DNA of 16,108 nt from CAZCGA01 sp964498075 (GCA_964498075.1 CAZCGA010000137.1:1-16108); one strand, 5' to 3'; shown: positions 6,912 to 15,886, counted from the stretch's first letter. A program made the numbers and translations. Notes: generated by a model not told the origin, from the sequence alone.

Positions 6912-9032
6912 ATGGGGTCCCTTGTTGTTTGGTGGCTGGCGCTTGAAGGCCTCGGCCTGATCGCCCTGCCGGTCACCTTCCGTCTCTTTTCGGCGCGTGC
7001 CGATCACGGCTACGCGTTCGCCAAGATCCTCGCGTTGTTACTCGTCTCGTACGCGTCGTGGCTCCTGACGCACCTCGGCCTGCTGCCGTTTCACATCGCC
7101 CTCCCGCTGGTCGCGGCGGTGTTCGTCGCGCTGAACGCCTGGCTAGCGTTCCAAGGACGACAAGCCCTGGGTGACTGGTTGAAGGGACCGGGCCGCAAGG
7201 CGCTGTTGGTTCACGACGCCTTCTGGACGTTCGGCTTGTTGTTCTTCGCGTGGCAACGTTCCCTGGCCCCGGAGATCTTCGGCGCCGAGAAATACATGGA
7301 CTTCGCCTTCTTCAACACGCTGACGCGTACCGATGTGTTCCCGCCGCAGGACCCGTGGATGTCGGGGCAAGGGTTCAACTACTACTACTTCGGCTATCTG
7401 ATGTGCGCGAACCTGGCCCGGCTGACGCCGATCGCCAACCACATCGCCTACAACCTGTGCGTCGTGACGGTGGGGGGCCTGGCGTTCGCCGAGATGGCAG
7501 CGATTGGTCTCACCTTGACCAGGCGGCTGGCCTTCGCGTTTGTCACCGGTGCGGTCACTATGGTGATCGGCAACCTCGACGGCTTCCTGCAGCTGCTGGA
7601 AAAAGGCGGCTTGACTCAATTCGACTACTGGCGCTCCTCGCGCGTGGTGGCACACGGCGACACGATCAACGAGTTTCCGTTCTTCACGACGATTCATGGC
7701 GACCTGCACCCGCACTTCATCGTGCTGCCGGTGACCATCCTGCTGCTCGGGCTGCTGCTGGATCCCGAGCGCTTCAAAGATCGCCCGGCGGCACCGGCAC
7801 CAACGCTTCGCGACCTGTGGCCGTACGTGCCGCTCACGTTCGTCCTCGCGTCGATGGTGGTGATCAGCCCTTGGGAGTTACCGGTCGCCACAATGATGGT
7901 GTTCCTGCTGCTGGGCCGCAACATCCCGCTGCTGCCGGTGATCTCGTGGCCGCGCATCCAGCTCGCGGTCACCGTTGCCGTGATGCTGGCGGCGGCATAC
8001 GTGCTCTATCTGCCGTTCTATCTCCACTTCGCGGCGCCGCCGGGAGGGGTCGGCTACAAGTTCGCGCAGACCTCGTTGTTCGAGTTCTTCACCGTGTTCG
8101 GTGCGCTGCTGCTCCCGCCCGCCCTGTTCTTGGCGGCCGAGCTGCGCGCGAAGTTGTCCATCCGTCCGGAGCAGCGGCAGCTGCTGGTTGCCGCCGGCCT
8201 GCTCGTGACCGTCGTCGCCGTGTTGGCCGGTAACGCCGTGTTCGTCGTGCTGGTGGCGCTGATCGCGGCGGCGGTGGTGTGCACGTATGCAACCGACGAC
8301 GCCGAGCGCCGGGCGCCGTTGCTGCTGATCGCCGGCGCCGGCATCGCCCTGCTGGCTTGCGAGCTGGTGTACATCAAGGACCCGTACGGCGAGAAGCTGT
8401 ACCGCATGAACACCGTCTTCAAGCTGTACTTCCAGTCGTGGATTCTGTTGGCGATCGCCGCGCCGTGGTGCTGGGCGGAGCTGGTCGGCGGGAAGTGGGT
8501 TCCTTCGGCGATGCGTTCGACGGCGCTGCTCGGTGTCGGATCGCTGCTCGTGGCATCGTGTGCCTATCCCCTCGGCATCACCGCGACGCGTCTGTCGAAC
8601 CGCGCCGTGCCCAGCACGCTCGACGGCACCGCCTATCTCGAGCGCGAGCATCCGAACGACTTCGCCGCCGTCAAATGGATGCGTGAGACCGTCGACGGCC
8701 TCCCGGTGCTCCTCGAAGCCAGTGGCGACCCGTACTCGTACTATGCGCGCTTCTCCAGCAACACCGGCCTGCCCACGGTGATGGGCTGGGCGAATCACGA
8801 AGGCTTGTGGCGCAGCCACGAGGCGGAGATCACGCAGCGGCGGACCGACGTGACGCGCATCTACAACGCGCCGACGCTCGAAGAGGTGACGGCGCTGCTC
8901 GACCGCTACCAGGTCAAGTACATCGTGGTCGGTGAGCTGGAGCGCAAGGACCACCAAGCGGCCGGGCTGGAGAAGTTTGCGCAGCTCCCGGTGGCCTTCG
9001 CGCGCGGCAGCACGACGATCTACCGGCGATGA
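6912..9032 (+). CDS. DUF2298 (Chlor_Arch_YYY) polytopic membrane protein, GT-C-like
   Basis: A 706-residue inner-membrane protein with about a dozen predicted helices, a stand-alone member of DUF2298/TIGR03662. Signatures are present: FGAEKYMDFAFFNTL (E126, D130), the name-giving NYYYFG (156-161), TINEFPFF, and HGDLHPH (262-268). The acidic and His residues in extracytoplasmic loops are candidates for the active site. Its layout, many helices then a soluble C-terminal domain (about 575-706, LDGTAYLE, NTGLPTVMGW), resembles GT-C glycosyltransferases that use polyprenyl-phosphate sugars; that activity is inferred, not shown for this family. It starts the four-gene cluster and overlaps the GT4 gene by 4 bp (ATGA). 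The ATG at 6912 has no strong ribosome site, but it directly precedes the conserved first helix (VVWWLALEGLGLIALP). It is clearly homologous to the middle third of the fusion protein at 11042-15886. Confidence 0.9.
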   Translation: MGSLVVWWLALEGLGLIALPVTFRLFSARADHGYAFAKILALLLVSYASWLLTHLGLLPFHIALPLVAAVFVALNAWLAFQGRQALGDWLKGPGRKALLVHDAFWTFGLLFFAWQRSLAPEIFGAEKYMDFAFFNTLTRTDVFPPQDPWMSGQGFNYYYFGYLMCANLARLTPIANHIAYNLCVVTVGGLAFAEMAAIGLTLTRRLAFAFVTGAVTMVIGNLDGFLQLLEKGGLTQFDYWRSSRVVAHGDTINEFPFFTTIHGDLHPHFIVLPVTILLLGLLLDPERFKDRPAAPAPTLRDLWPYVPLTFVLASMVVISPWELPVATMMVFLLLGRNIPLLPVISWPRIQLAVTVAVMLAAAYVLYLPFYLHFAAPPGGVGYKFAQTSLFEFFTVFGALLLPPALFLAAELRAKLSIRPEQRQLLVAAGLLVTVVAVLAGNAVFVVLVALIAAAVVCTYATDDAERRAPLLLIAGAGIALLACELVYIKDPYGEKLYRMNTVFKLYFQSWILLAIAAPWCWAELVGGKWVPSAMRSTALLGVGSLLVASCAYPLGITATRLSNRAVPSTLDGTAYLEREHPNDFAAVKWMRETVDGLPVLLEASGDPYSYYARFSSNTGLPTVMGWANHEGLWRSHEAEITQRRTDVTRIYNAPTLEEVTALLDRYQVKYIVVGELERKDHQAAGLEKFAQLPVAFARGSTTIYRR

Positions 9033-10201
9033 GCGGGATGCGCATTCTCATCGCGCTGACCTACTACCGCCCGCACGTCAGCGGGCTCACGATCTACGCC
9101 GAGCGTTTGGCGCGCGGCCTGGCGCGCCACGGCCATGCGGTCACCGTGCTGACGTCGCGCTTCCATCCGAGCCTGCCGGCGCGCGAGCGCGTCGACGGCG
9201 TGGAGATCATGCGCGTGCCCGTCAGCACCAAGGTGAGCAAGGGCGTCATCATGCCGCTGTTCCCGGCCTACGCCGCGCTCCTGGTGCGGCGGAATCAGGT
9301 GGTCAACATCCACATGCCGCAGTTCGAAGCGGCGCTCTTGGCCGGGCTGGGGCGCCTGCACCGCAAAGCGGTGGTGCTCACCTACCAGTGTGACCTGCGC
9401 CTACCGAGCGGGCCGTTCAACCGGCTCGTGCAGTCGAGCCTGCGGCCGCTCAATCACCTGGCGGCGCGGCTGGCGCATCGCGTCGTCACCACCACGGAGG
9501 ACTACGCCCGGCACTCGCCGTTCCTCAGTCGATATGCGCACAAGCTGACGGCGATCGCCCCGTTGATCGAGATGCCGGCGATCGATCCGGCGGTCAGCCG
9601 TCGGATGGTCGATCGCTGGCGGCTCAACGGCCGCGCCCGCATCGGGTTTGCGGCCCGCTTCGCCGCCGAGAAAGGGGTCGAGTACCTGCTGCAAGCGCTG
9701 CCGCAGGTGCTGGCGCAGATCCCAGACGCGCAGCTCGCCTTCACGGGGGCCTACAAGGACACGGTGGGCGAGGAGGAGTACCTCGCCAGCCTGGCGCCGC
9801 TGCTGCAGCGCTACGCCGGCCACCTGACCTTTCTCGATCTCTTGAGCCCGGAGGAGATGGCGAGCTTCTTCTCGCTGTGCGACGTGGTGGCGGTGACCAG
9901 TCTGAACTGCACCGAAGCGTTCGGCCTGGTGCAGGCCGAGGCGATGCTGTCGGGCACCCCGGTGGTCGCCAGCGATCTGCCCGGCGTACGGGAGGCGGTG
10001 CGCTGGACGGGGATGGGCGAGATTGTGCAGCCGGGCGATCCGGCGGCACTGGCGGCCGCTCTGGTGCGCGTCATTCAGGAACGCTCCCGGTACGTGCGTC
10101 CGCGCGCCGACGTGGAGCACGCCTTCGACATCGAGCGCGCCGTCGCGCAATACGAAGAGCTGTTCGCGCGGCTGGTGACGGTGACCGACGCTTCGCGTTG
10201 A
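9029..10201 (+). CDS. GT4-family glycosyltransferase (GT-B fold)
   Basis: Cytoplasmic, membrane-associated retaining glycosyltransferase of 390 residues; it would transfer a sugar from a nucleotide-sugar to a lipid or glycan acceptor. The N-terminal Rossmann domain (about 1-190) has the Gly-rich entry YYRPHVSGLTIYAERLARGL. The C-terminal domain has RFAAEKG (210-216, with the donor-binding Arg and Lys pair), the EX7E motif (E296-E304, EAFGLVQAE) and the following GTPVVASDLPGVREAV. Length is normal for GT4. Its ATG overlaps the stop of the DUF2298 gene (ATGA), so translation is probably coupled. In context it may make the lipid-linked or nucleotide-derived intermediate used by the GT-C proteins on either side. 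The donor sugar cannot be predicted from the sequence. Confidence 0.93.
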   Translation: MSGMRILIALTYYRPHVSGLTIYAERLARGLARHGHAVTVLTSRFHPSLPARERVDGVEIMRVPVSTKVSKGVIMPLFPAYAALLVRRNQVVNIHMPQFEAALLAGLGRLHRKAVVLTYQCDLRLPSGPFNRLVQSSLRPLNHLAARLAHRVVTTTEDYARHSPFLSRYAHKLTAIAPLIEMPAIDPAVSRRMVDRWRLNGRARIGFAARFAAEKGVEYLLQALPQVLAQIPDAQLAFTGAYKDTVGEEEYLASLAPLLQRYAGHLTFLDLLSPEEMASFFSLCDVVAVTSLNCTEAFGLVQAEAMLSGTPVVASDLPGVREAVRWTGMGEIVQPGDPAALAAALVRVIQERSRYVRPRADVEHAFDIERAVAQYEELFARLVTVTDASR

Positions 10202-10263
10202 GTCGGATGCGGTGTGGCCGTTGATCTGAACCTGAGCCTCAGGCAATTACGCGCAGAGCGATC

Positions 10264-10980
10264 GTGGCGACGGACGCCCTCTCCATGCGGACCCAGGCTT
10301 TCGACGAGCACTACTACGACGCGCACCAGCTCTCGGAGGACCGGGTGGCGTTGTGGTGGTACGCCCGCGTGGTGCGGCGGCTGTGTCCCGCGGGCGGCCG
10401 GCTGCTGGATTTCGGGTGCGGCACCGGCCATCTGTTGAAGCGGCTGACGCCGCACTTCGAGGCGTACGGCTACGACGCGGCGCCGTACGCCCGCAATCAG
10501 TGCCGCACCACGGCCCCCGATGCAGTGGTGCTCGAAGAGTGGGAGTCGTTGCCGCCGGCGAGCTTCGACCTCATCATCTCGCTGCACACGTTGGAGCACG
10601 TGCCGCGCCCCCTGCCGCTGATTGAGGGGCTGAGCGCCAAGCTGGGGCGTGGCGGCCTGTTCTTCTTCGTCGTGCCGAACCCAGGCGGGCTGGGCCGGCG
10701 GCTGAAGGGGCCTCAGTGGTTTGCCTACCGTGATCGCACACACGTGCGGCTCCTCAGCCAAGGCGAATGGGTGACGCTGGTCCGCAAGGCGGGGATGGAG
10801 GTCGTGAACGTGCGCGGCGACGGTCTGTGGGATGCGCCGTACGTGCGCTTCGTTCCCACCGTGCTCCAGCGCGCCTTCTTCGGTGCGCCCGCCGCGTTGC
10901 AGGTCTTCGCACCCGGGGGCCGGCTGTTCCTCCCGGCCGTCGTCAGCGAATGCCTGATTGTCACGGCGCGAAAAGGTTGA
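10264..10980 (+). CDS. SAM-dependent methyltransferase (class I)
   Basis: A 238-residue Rossmann-fold methyltransferase of the Methyltransf_11/23 type common in polysaccharide clusters. Motif I is LLDFGCGTGHLL (47-58), an acidic post-I residue follows in YGYDAAPY, and motif IV is FDLIISLHTLEHVPRP. The later VVPNPGGLGRRLKG and FAYRDRTHVRLL, where the substrate lobe would be, is the pattern seen in sugar and lipid methyltransferases such as UbiG/Coq3 relatives. The start is GTG at 10264; an in-frame ATG at 10285 is possible, and neither has a strong ribosome site. It sits 62 bp after the GT4 gene and 61 bp before the fusion gene, all on one strand. Probably methylates a sugar or a lipid-linked intermediate of the cluster; the exact substrate is unknown. 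Confidence 0.85.
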   Translation: MATDALSMRTQAFDEHYYDAHQLSEDRVALWWYARVVRRLCPAGGRLLDFGCGTGHLLKRLTPHFEAYGYDAAPYARNQCRTTAPDAVVLEEWESLPPASFDLIISLHTLEHVPRPLPLIEGLSAKLGRGGLFFFVVPNPGGLGRRLKGPQWFAYRDRTHVRLLSQGEWVTLVRKAGMEVVNVRGDGLWDAPYVRFVPTVLQRAFFGAPAALQVFAPGGRLFLPAVVSECLIVTARKG

Positions 10981-11041
10981 TAGGTGCGACCGCTGCAATG
11001 GAGCAGCTGCGACGTCTTCGCGTGACGGAATCTCGGGACGC

Positions 11042-14000
11042 ATGAATCGAAACTGGTGGGCCAACCCGCGGCTGGGGTTCGTGGCGATCGTGGTGTTTGC
11101 CGCGGTGGCTCGTCTGACGCACCTCGCCTGGGACCAGAACCATTTCTTCCACCCAGACGAGCGGGCCGTCACGGGTTCCGTGATGCAGCTGTCGTTCAAG
11201 CCGCTGCAGTGGAACCCGCATTTCTTCGCGTACGGGTCGTTGCCGATCTATCTCACCAAGATCACCACTAGCGCCGTCGCGCACATCACCCCGTGGGCCG
11301 CCAGCTACGACGGCGTCACCCTGAACGGCCGGCGACTGTCGGCGGTCATCGGCACGCTCACGGTCTTGGTGCTCATGCTCTTGGGGAGTCGCCTCTACGA
11401 TCGCACGGTCGGTCTGCTGGCGGGCTTCTTGTTGGCAGCCTGCGTGCTCCACATTCAGAACTCGCGTTTCCTGACCGTCGACATCACGCTGACGTTCTGT
11501 GTGCTGCTCTGTCTCTATCAGCTGGTGCGGGTGAGCGCCGAAGGGCGCACCACGCAGTTTGTGCTCGCCGGCGTCTTCATCGGGCTGGCGGTGGCGACCA
11601 AGTTCAGCGCCATGCCGCTGCTGCTGCCGTTGGGGATCGCCGCCTTGCACCGTTACGTGGTTGAACGGCGCCTCGTCCCGATCGCCGGCCGCTGCCTGCT
11701 GGCGGTGCTCGCCGCCGCCGCCGCCTTCGCGCTGGCCGAACCCTATGCGGTCATGGATTTCCGCGCCTTCTTCCATGACCTCATGGAGCAGAGCGGGATG
11801 GTACGGAACGCCGGCGTGTTTCCGTACACCACGCAGTACATGGGCACGCCGAAGTACTGGTACGACCTGACGCAGCTGGTGCTGTGGGGAATGGCGCCGG
11901 CGCTCGGTCTCGCCGCCGTGTGGGGATCGCTGATGCGCGTCGGGATCGCCTGGCGCGAGAAGCGGGCGGAGGACTGGATACTGCTCTCGTGGGTGGTGCC
12001 GTTCTTTCTGATCACCGGGTGGTTCGAGGTGAAGTTCCCGCGCTATCTGTTGCCCATCTATCCGCTGATGATCCTGTGGGCGGCGGAGTGGCTGGTGCGC
12101 CGCTATCGGCGCGGCACGCTGCTCGGCCGCGTCGCCCTGCCGGTCGTCGTGCTTGGCACCCTGGCGGCGGCGTTCGCGTTCATGTCGATCTACACGCGCC
12201 CGCACCCGGTGGTGACGGCGTCGGAGTGGGTGTACAAGCACATCCCGCCCGGCACGAAGATCCTCACGCAGCACTGGGACGAAGGCTTCCCCATGCCGCT
12301 GCCGATTCCCGAAGCGGCGGCGGCGCGCTACCAGGTGGTGGAGGAGGGTTACTACGAAGCCGACAACTCGTCGAAGATCCAAAAGCTCAGCCAAGATCTG
12401 GCCGACGCGGAGTACGTCGCCTTCCAGACGAAGCGGCTGTACGGCGCGGTCACGCGGGCACCGCAAAAGTTCCCGCTGACCACGAACTACTTTTACGAGT
12501 TCTTCGCCGGCGACCTCGGCTACACGCTCATCTACGAAGCGGCGTCGCGCCCGAGCCTCTTCGGGATCGAAATCCCGGACGAGTTGGCGGACGAGTCGCT
12601 CACGGTGTACGACCATCCGAAGGTCCTCATCTTCCACAATACCGGCAAGCTCAGCGCTGCGGTCATCAACGACAAGATCCTCCATGGGCTGCCGTCGCGG
12701 CGGCTGACGCGCGACGACCTGCTGTTGGCGCGTCCGAGTGGCGAGCAGCCGCTGGGGGCCAGTGGCGCCGCACCACCCATTCAGTCGAGCGTCCTCGCCC
12801 TAGTGCTGTTTGCGGCGCTGGTGGAGATCCTCAGCCTTGCAGTCTATCCCGTGCTGCGGACGTGGTTCAGTGGTGTCGGCACGCTGGCACTCAGCAAAAC
12901 GCTGGGCGTGTTGTTGTTCTCCTACGTCTCGTGGCTGCTGATCAGTCTCGATGTCGCGTCGTTCACGCTCGGCACGCTCAATGCGATCGCCGTCGCCTTC
13001 GTGGTGATCGGTGCGCTGGTGTGGCGGCGCGGTGTGCGCGTGCCGCAGTCGCGCGCCGAGATTGTGGCGACAGAGTGCTTGTTCTGGGGGGCGTTCGCCT
13101 TTTTCCTGTGCATCCGCATGTGGAACCCGGAGGTTTTCTGGGGTGAGAAGCCGATGGACTTCTCGTTCCTCAACGCGCTGACCCGCGCCACGACGTTGCC
13201 GCCTCCGGAGCCGTGGTTCGCCGGCTCACCGCTGCAGTACAGCTATTTCGGCCACTACATCATCGCCGCCCTCGGCAAGACGTTGCATCTGCACCCGGCG
13301 CTGACGTTCAACCTCGGCATCGCGCTGGTCGCGGCGCTCACTGCGGCAGCGGCCTTCGCCGCCGGCGGCGCGGTTGCCGGTCGCTGGCAGACGGGCGTGC
13401 TCGCGGCGTTCTTTACGGTGCTCATCGGCAACCTCGCCGGACCGCGCGAGGTCTTTGGCCCGCATCCGGTGATCAACTTCGATTATTTCTGGGCGACGTC
13501 ACGCGTGGTCAGGGACACCATCAACGAGTTCCCGCTGTGGAGCTTCCTGTTCGCCGACCTGCACGCGCACCTCCTGGTGATGCCGATCTCGCTGACCTTC
13601 CTGGCACTCACCGTGCTGTGGGTGCGCAGCCGCATCATGCACTCGGAGCCGCCGCGTTCCTCCGGGTTCACCGCAGCCTTGCTGGCGCCGGTCGAGCTGG
13701 TGTTGCTCGGCGTGACGTTGGGGGCGATCACGGTGACCAACACCTGGAGCGCGCCGACCTACGTCCTGTTCTTCATCTTCCTCGTCGGCTCCGTCTGGCT
13801 CACGGAGACCGAGCACCGCGGCATCTTCGGTCTGCTCTTCGGCGCGATCTGGCGTGTCCTCGTACCGTGCGCCGTGGTGGTGGGCGCCGCGGTCCTTTTC
13901 TATCTGCCGTTCTGGAGTCACTTCACGCCGCCGGAGCGCAACTTCGGCTGGGAGCGGCTGCCGCCCGACAAGCTCGCACTGCCGCACGACTTCCTGACGA

Positions 14001-15886
14001 TCTTCGGTGTGTTCGTGTGCGTCGTCGTGCCGTTCCTGTTCGTGCTGTGGACGCGCAGCGTGCGCCGCGGCGACGACGCGCCGCTCGGACGCGCCCGTGG
14101 CGTCTTGCTCGTGCTGGTGATCGGGTTGCTGCTGGGCAGCGTTGCCGTCTCGACGCGCGCCTTCTCGGCCATCCTGTTTCTGCTTGGCTTGCAGCTCGTG
14201 CTGGCGCCCAACACCGACAGCCGCTGGCGGATCCCGCTCGCCATGGCCACGTTTGCGTTTGCGATCACGGCGGGATGCGATCTCGTGTACGTGTGGGATC
14301 GCATGAACACGCTGTTCAAGTTCTATCTGGAGGCGTGGTTCTTCCTGGCGGTGGCGGGGGCGACCGCGGCGCAAGCGATGTGGAGTGGTGAGCTGCAGCT
14401 GCCGCGCATCCGTCGTGTGTGGCAACTTGCACTCGCGCTGCTGGTTGCCGTCGGGCTGTTCACCACAACCACCGACATCTACGGAGTGATCAAGACGAAT
14501 CGCGTGCAGACGCCGAAGCCGACGCTCGACGGCATGGCGTACCTGCGCGAGAAGGCGCCCTATGAGCTGGCGGCCTACGAGTGGTTGAACACGTACATTC
14601 AGGGCATCCCGGTGATTCTGGAGGCGCACGGCGATTCGTATCAGGAGTTCACGCGCGTCGCGATGAACACCGGCCTGCCCACGGTGCTCGGATGGGGCTA
14701 CCACGTCTACCAGCGTGGTCACAGTTGGCCGGACATCAACCGGCGCAAGGCGGACATCGAGACGATCTACACGACGGACAGCAAGGACGTCGTCAGCACG
14801 CTGCTGCAGCGCTACCACGTGGCGCTGGTGTACGTCGGCGCGCTGGAGCGGCGGACGTACGCCAACGCCAACCTGGAGCGGTTCAACCAATGGAGCGATC
14901 TGCTTACGCCTGTGTACCGCAATTCCGGTGTCACCGTCTTCGCCGTGAACGGCCGCTTCACCGGGACCATGCCGGTCACCACCATCGAGGAGATCCCGCA
15001 GGTGGCTGGGGAGGAGGCGCCGGCGGCGCAAGACGCGGCCGGGAGACTGCATCAGCCGCGCGGTGTTGCGGTGGGCACTGACGGCAACATCGTGGTGTGC
15101 GACTTCGGCAACAACCGCATTCAGGAGTTCACCAAGGAGCTGGCGCTGGTGCGTCAGTGGGGGTCGCGCGGCGAGTTGCCGGGACAATTCAAGGACCCCT
15201 GCGGTGTCGCCGTCAGCCCGAGCGGTGAGGTCTACGTCGCCGACACCTGGGGGCAGCGCGTCCAGGTGTTCTCGAAGACCGGCGAGTTCGTGCGCGAGTG
15301 GTCGGCGGGCTTCTATGGTCCGCGCGGCATCGCGATCGATGCCGACGGCAGCGTCGTCGTCGCCGACACCGGCAACAACCGCATCGTGCGCTTCTCGTCG
15401 GCCGGCCAGAAGCAAAAGGAGTGGGGCAGCAAGGGCAACGGCGAAGGTCAGTTCTGGGAACCCACTGGTGTAGCGATTGATGCGGCGGGCAAGGTCTACG
15501 TGAGTGACAACGGCAACGGGCGTTTGCAGATCTTCACCCGCGACGGCGAGCTCGTGGGTGTGTTCCCGGTGCCCGGCTGGCAGAGCAAGGTGTACTCCGA
15601 GCCGTACATCGCCATCGACCCGCGCGGCACGATCTGGGTGACTGTGTCCGGCGAGAAGGAGGTGCGCAACTACGACGCCTCCGGCAAGCTGCTGCGCACC
15701 ATCACCGGCAAGAGCATCCCCGGCGTCTCCTTCGAGACCCCGATGGGCATCGCATACAGCCCAGCGACGCAGCAGCTGATCATCTCGGAGCTGGAGAACC
15801 GCTTGGTACGGATTCCGTTGGCGGGTGAAGTGCCACCGCCAGCCCCTGCCGCCGCACCCCGAGCGCCGGCCCCGAAGCGCAAGTAG
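11042..15886 (+). CDS. GT39-DUF2298-NHL fusion membrane protein
   Basis: A 1614-residue polytopic protein in three modules. Residues 1 to about 575 are an ArnT/PMT-like GT39 (GT-C) unit: HPDER (37-41) in the first extracytoplasmic loop supplies the candidate catalytic Asp/Glu, then FAYGSLPIYL (62-71), many helices and a soluble domain starting near SEWVYKHIPPGTKI. About 580-1310 is a DUF2298 unit with GEKPMDFSFLNAL (about 701-713), YSYFG (733-737, where the family usually has YYYFG), TINEFPLW and FADLHAH (837-843), plus its own C-terminal domain (LDGMAYLRE, NTGLPTVLGW). About 1340-1595 are six NHL repeats (QPRGVAV..DGNIVVCDFGNNRIQEF type) forming a beta-propeller, ending in a Pro-Ala-rich basic tail. 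Expected in the inner membrane with the propeller outside the cytoplasm. ATG at 11042 follows GGGA and fits the first helix; a TTG at 10958 in frame would overlap the methyltransferase. Probably transfers polyprenyl-linked sugars; acceptor unknown. Confidence 0.9.
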   Translation: MNRNWWANPRLGFVAIVVFAAVARLTHLAWDQNHFFHPDERAVTGSVMQLSFKPLQWNPHFFAYGSLPIYLTKITTSAVAHITPWAASYDGVTLNGRRLSAVIGTLTVLVLMLLGSRLYDRTVGLLAGFLLAACVLHIQNSRFLTVDITLTFCVLLCLYQLVRVSAEGRTTQFVLAGVFIGLAVATKFSAMPLLLPLGIAALHRYVVERRLVPIAGRCLLAVLAAAAAFALAEPYAVMDFRAFFHDLMEQSGMVRNAGVFPYTTQYMGTPKYWYDLTQLVLWGMAPALGLAAVWGSLMRVGIAWREKRAEDWILLSWVVPFFLITGWFEVKFPRYLLPIYPLMILWAAEWLVRRYRRGTLLGRVALPVVVLGTLAAAFAFMSIYTRPHPVVTASEWVYKHIPPGTKILTQHWDEGFPMPLPIPEAAAARYQVVEEGYYEADNSSKIQKLSQDLADAEYVAFQTKRLYGAVTRAPQKFPLTTNYFYEFFAGDLGYTLIYEAASRPSLFGIEIPDELADESLTVYDHPKVLIFHNTGKLSAAVINDKILHGLPSRRLTRDDLLLARPSGEQPLGASGAAPPIQSSVLALVLFAALVEILSLAVYPVLRTWFSGVGTLALSKTLGVLLFSYVSWLLISLDVASFTLGTLNAIAVAFVVIGALVWRRGVRVPQSRAEIVATECLFWGAFAFFLCIRMWNPEVFWGEKPMDFSFLNALTRATTLPPPEPWFAGSPLQYSYFGHYIIAALGKTLHLHPALTFNLGIALVAALTAAAAFAAGGAVAGRWQTGVLAAFFTVLIGNLAGPREVFGPHPVINFDYFWATSRVVRDTINEFPLWSFLFADLHAHLLVMPISLTFLALTVLWVRSRIMHSEPPRSSGFTAALLAPVELVLLGVTLGAITVTNTWSAPTYVLFFIFLVGSVWLTETEHRGIFGLLFGAIWRVLVPCAVVVGAAVLFYLPFWSHFTPPERNFGWERLPPDKLALPHDFLTIFGVFVCVVVPFLFVLWTRSVRRGDDAPLGRARGVLLVLVIGLLLGSVAVSTRAFSAILFLLGLQLVLAPNTDSRWRIPLAMATFAFAITAGCDLVYVWDRMNTLFKFYLEAWFFLAVAGATAAQAMWSGELQLPRIRRVWQLALALLVAVGLFTTTTDIYGVIKTNRVQTPKPTLDGMAYLREKAPYELAAYEWLNTYIQGIPVILEAHGDSYQEFTRVAMNTGLPTVLGWGYHVYQRGHSWPDINRRKADIETIYTTDSKDVVSTLLQRYHVALVYVGALERRTYANANLERFNQWSDLLTPVYRNSGVTVFAVNGRFTGTMPVTTIEEIPQVAGEEAPAAQDAAGRLHQPRGVAVGTDGNIVVCDFGNNRIQEFTKELALVRQWGSRGELPGQFKDPCGVAVSPSGEVYVADTWGQRVQVFSKTGEFVREWSAGFYGPRGIAIDADGSVVVADTGNNRIVRFSSAGQKQKEWGSKGNGEGQFWEPTGVAIDAAGKVYVSDNGNGRLQIFTRDGELVGVFPVPGWQSKVYSEPYIAIDPRGTIWVTVSGEKEVRNYDASGKLLRTITGKSIPGVSFETPMGIAYSPATQQLIISELENRLVRIPLAGEVPPPAPAAAPRAPAPKRK

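Noticed and set aside
10231..10243. CCTGAGCCTCAGG palindrome between the GT4 and methyltransferase genes
   Set aside because: With a single central base it cannot fold as a hairpin, and a 13-bp symmetric site alone is too weak to call an operator.
10958..11041. Upstream TTG start for the fusion protein
   Set aside because: It would overlap the methyltransferase gene and add a polar, unconserved-looking segment before the first helix; ATG at 11042 fits better.
10961..12685. Long minus-strand frame (574 codons) opposite the GT39 module
   Set aside because: Same reasons: shadow composition, no domain, and it lies inside a well-supported gene.
13499..15415. Very long minus-strand frame (638 codons) opposite the fusion gene
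   Set aside because: It is antisense to a gene with clear domains, is rich in Arg, His and Gln as expected from GC-rich shadow frames, and has no recognisable motif.
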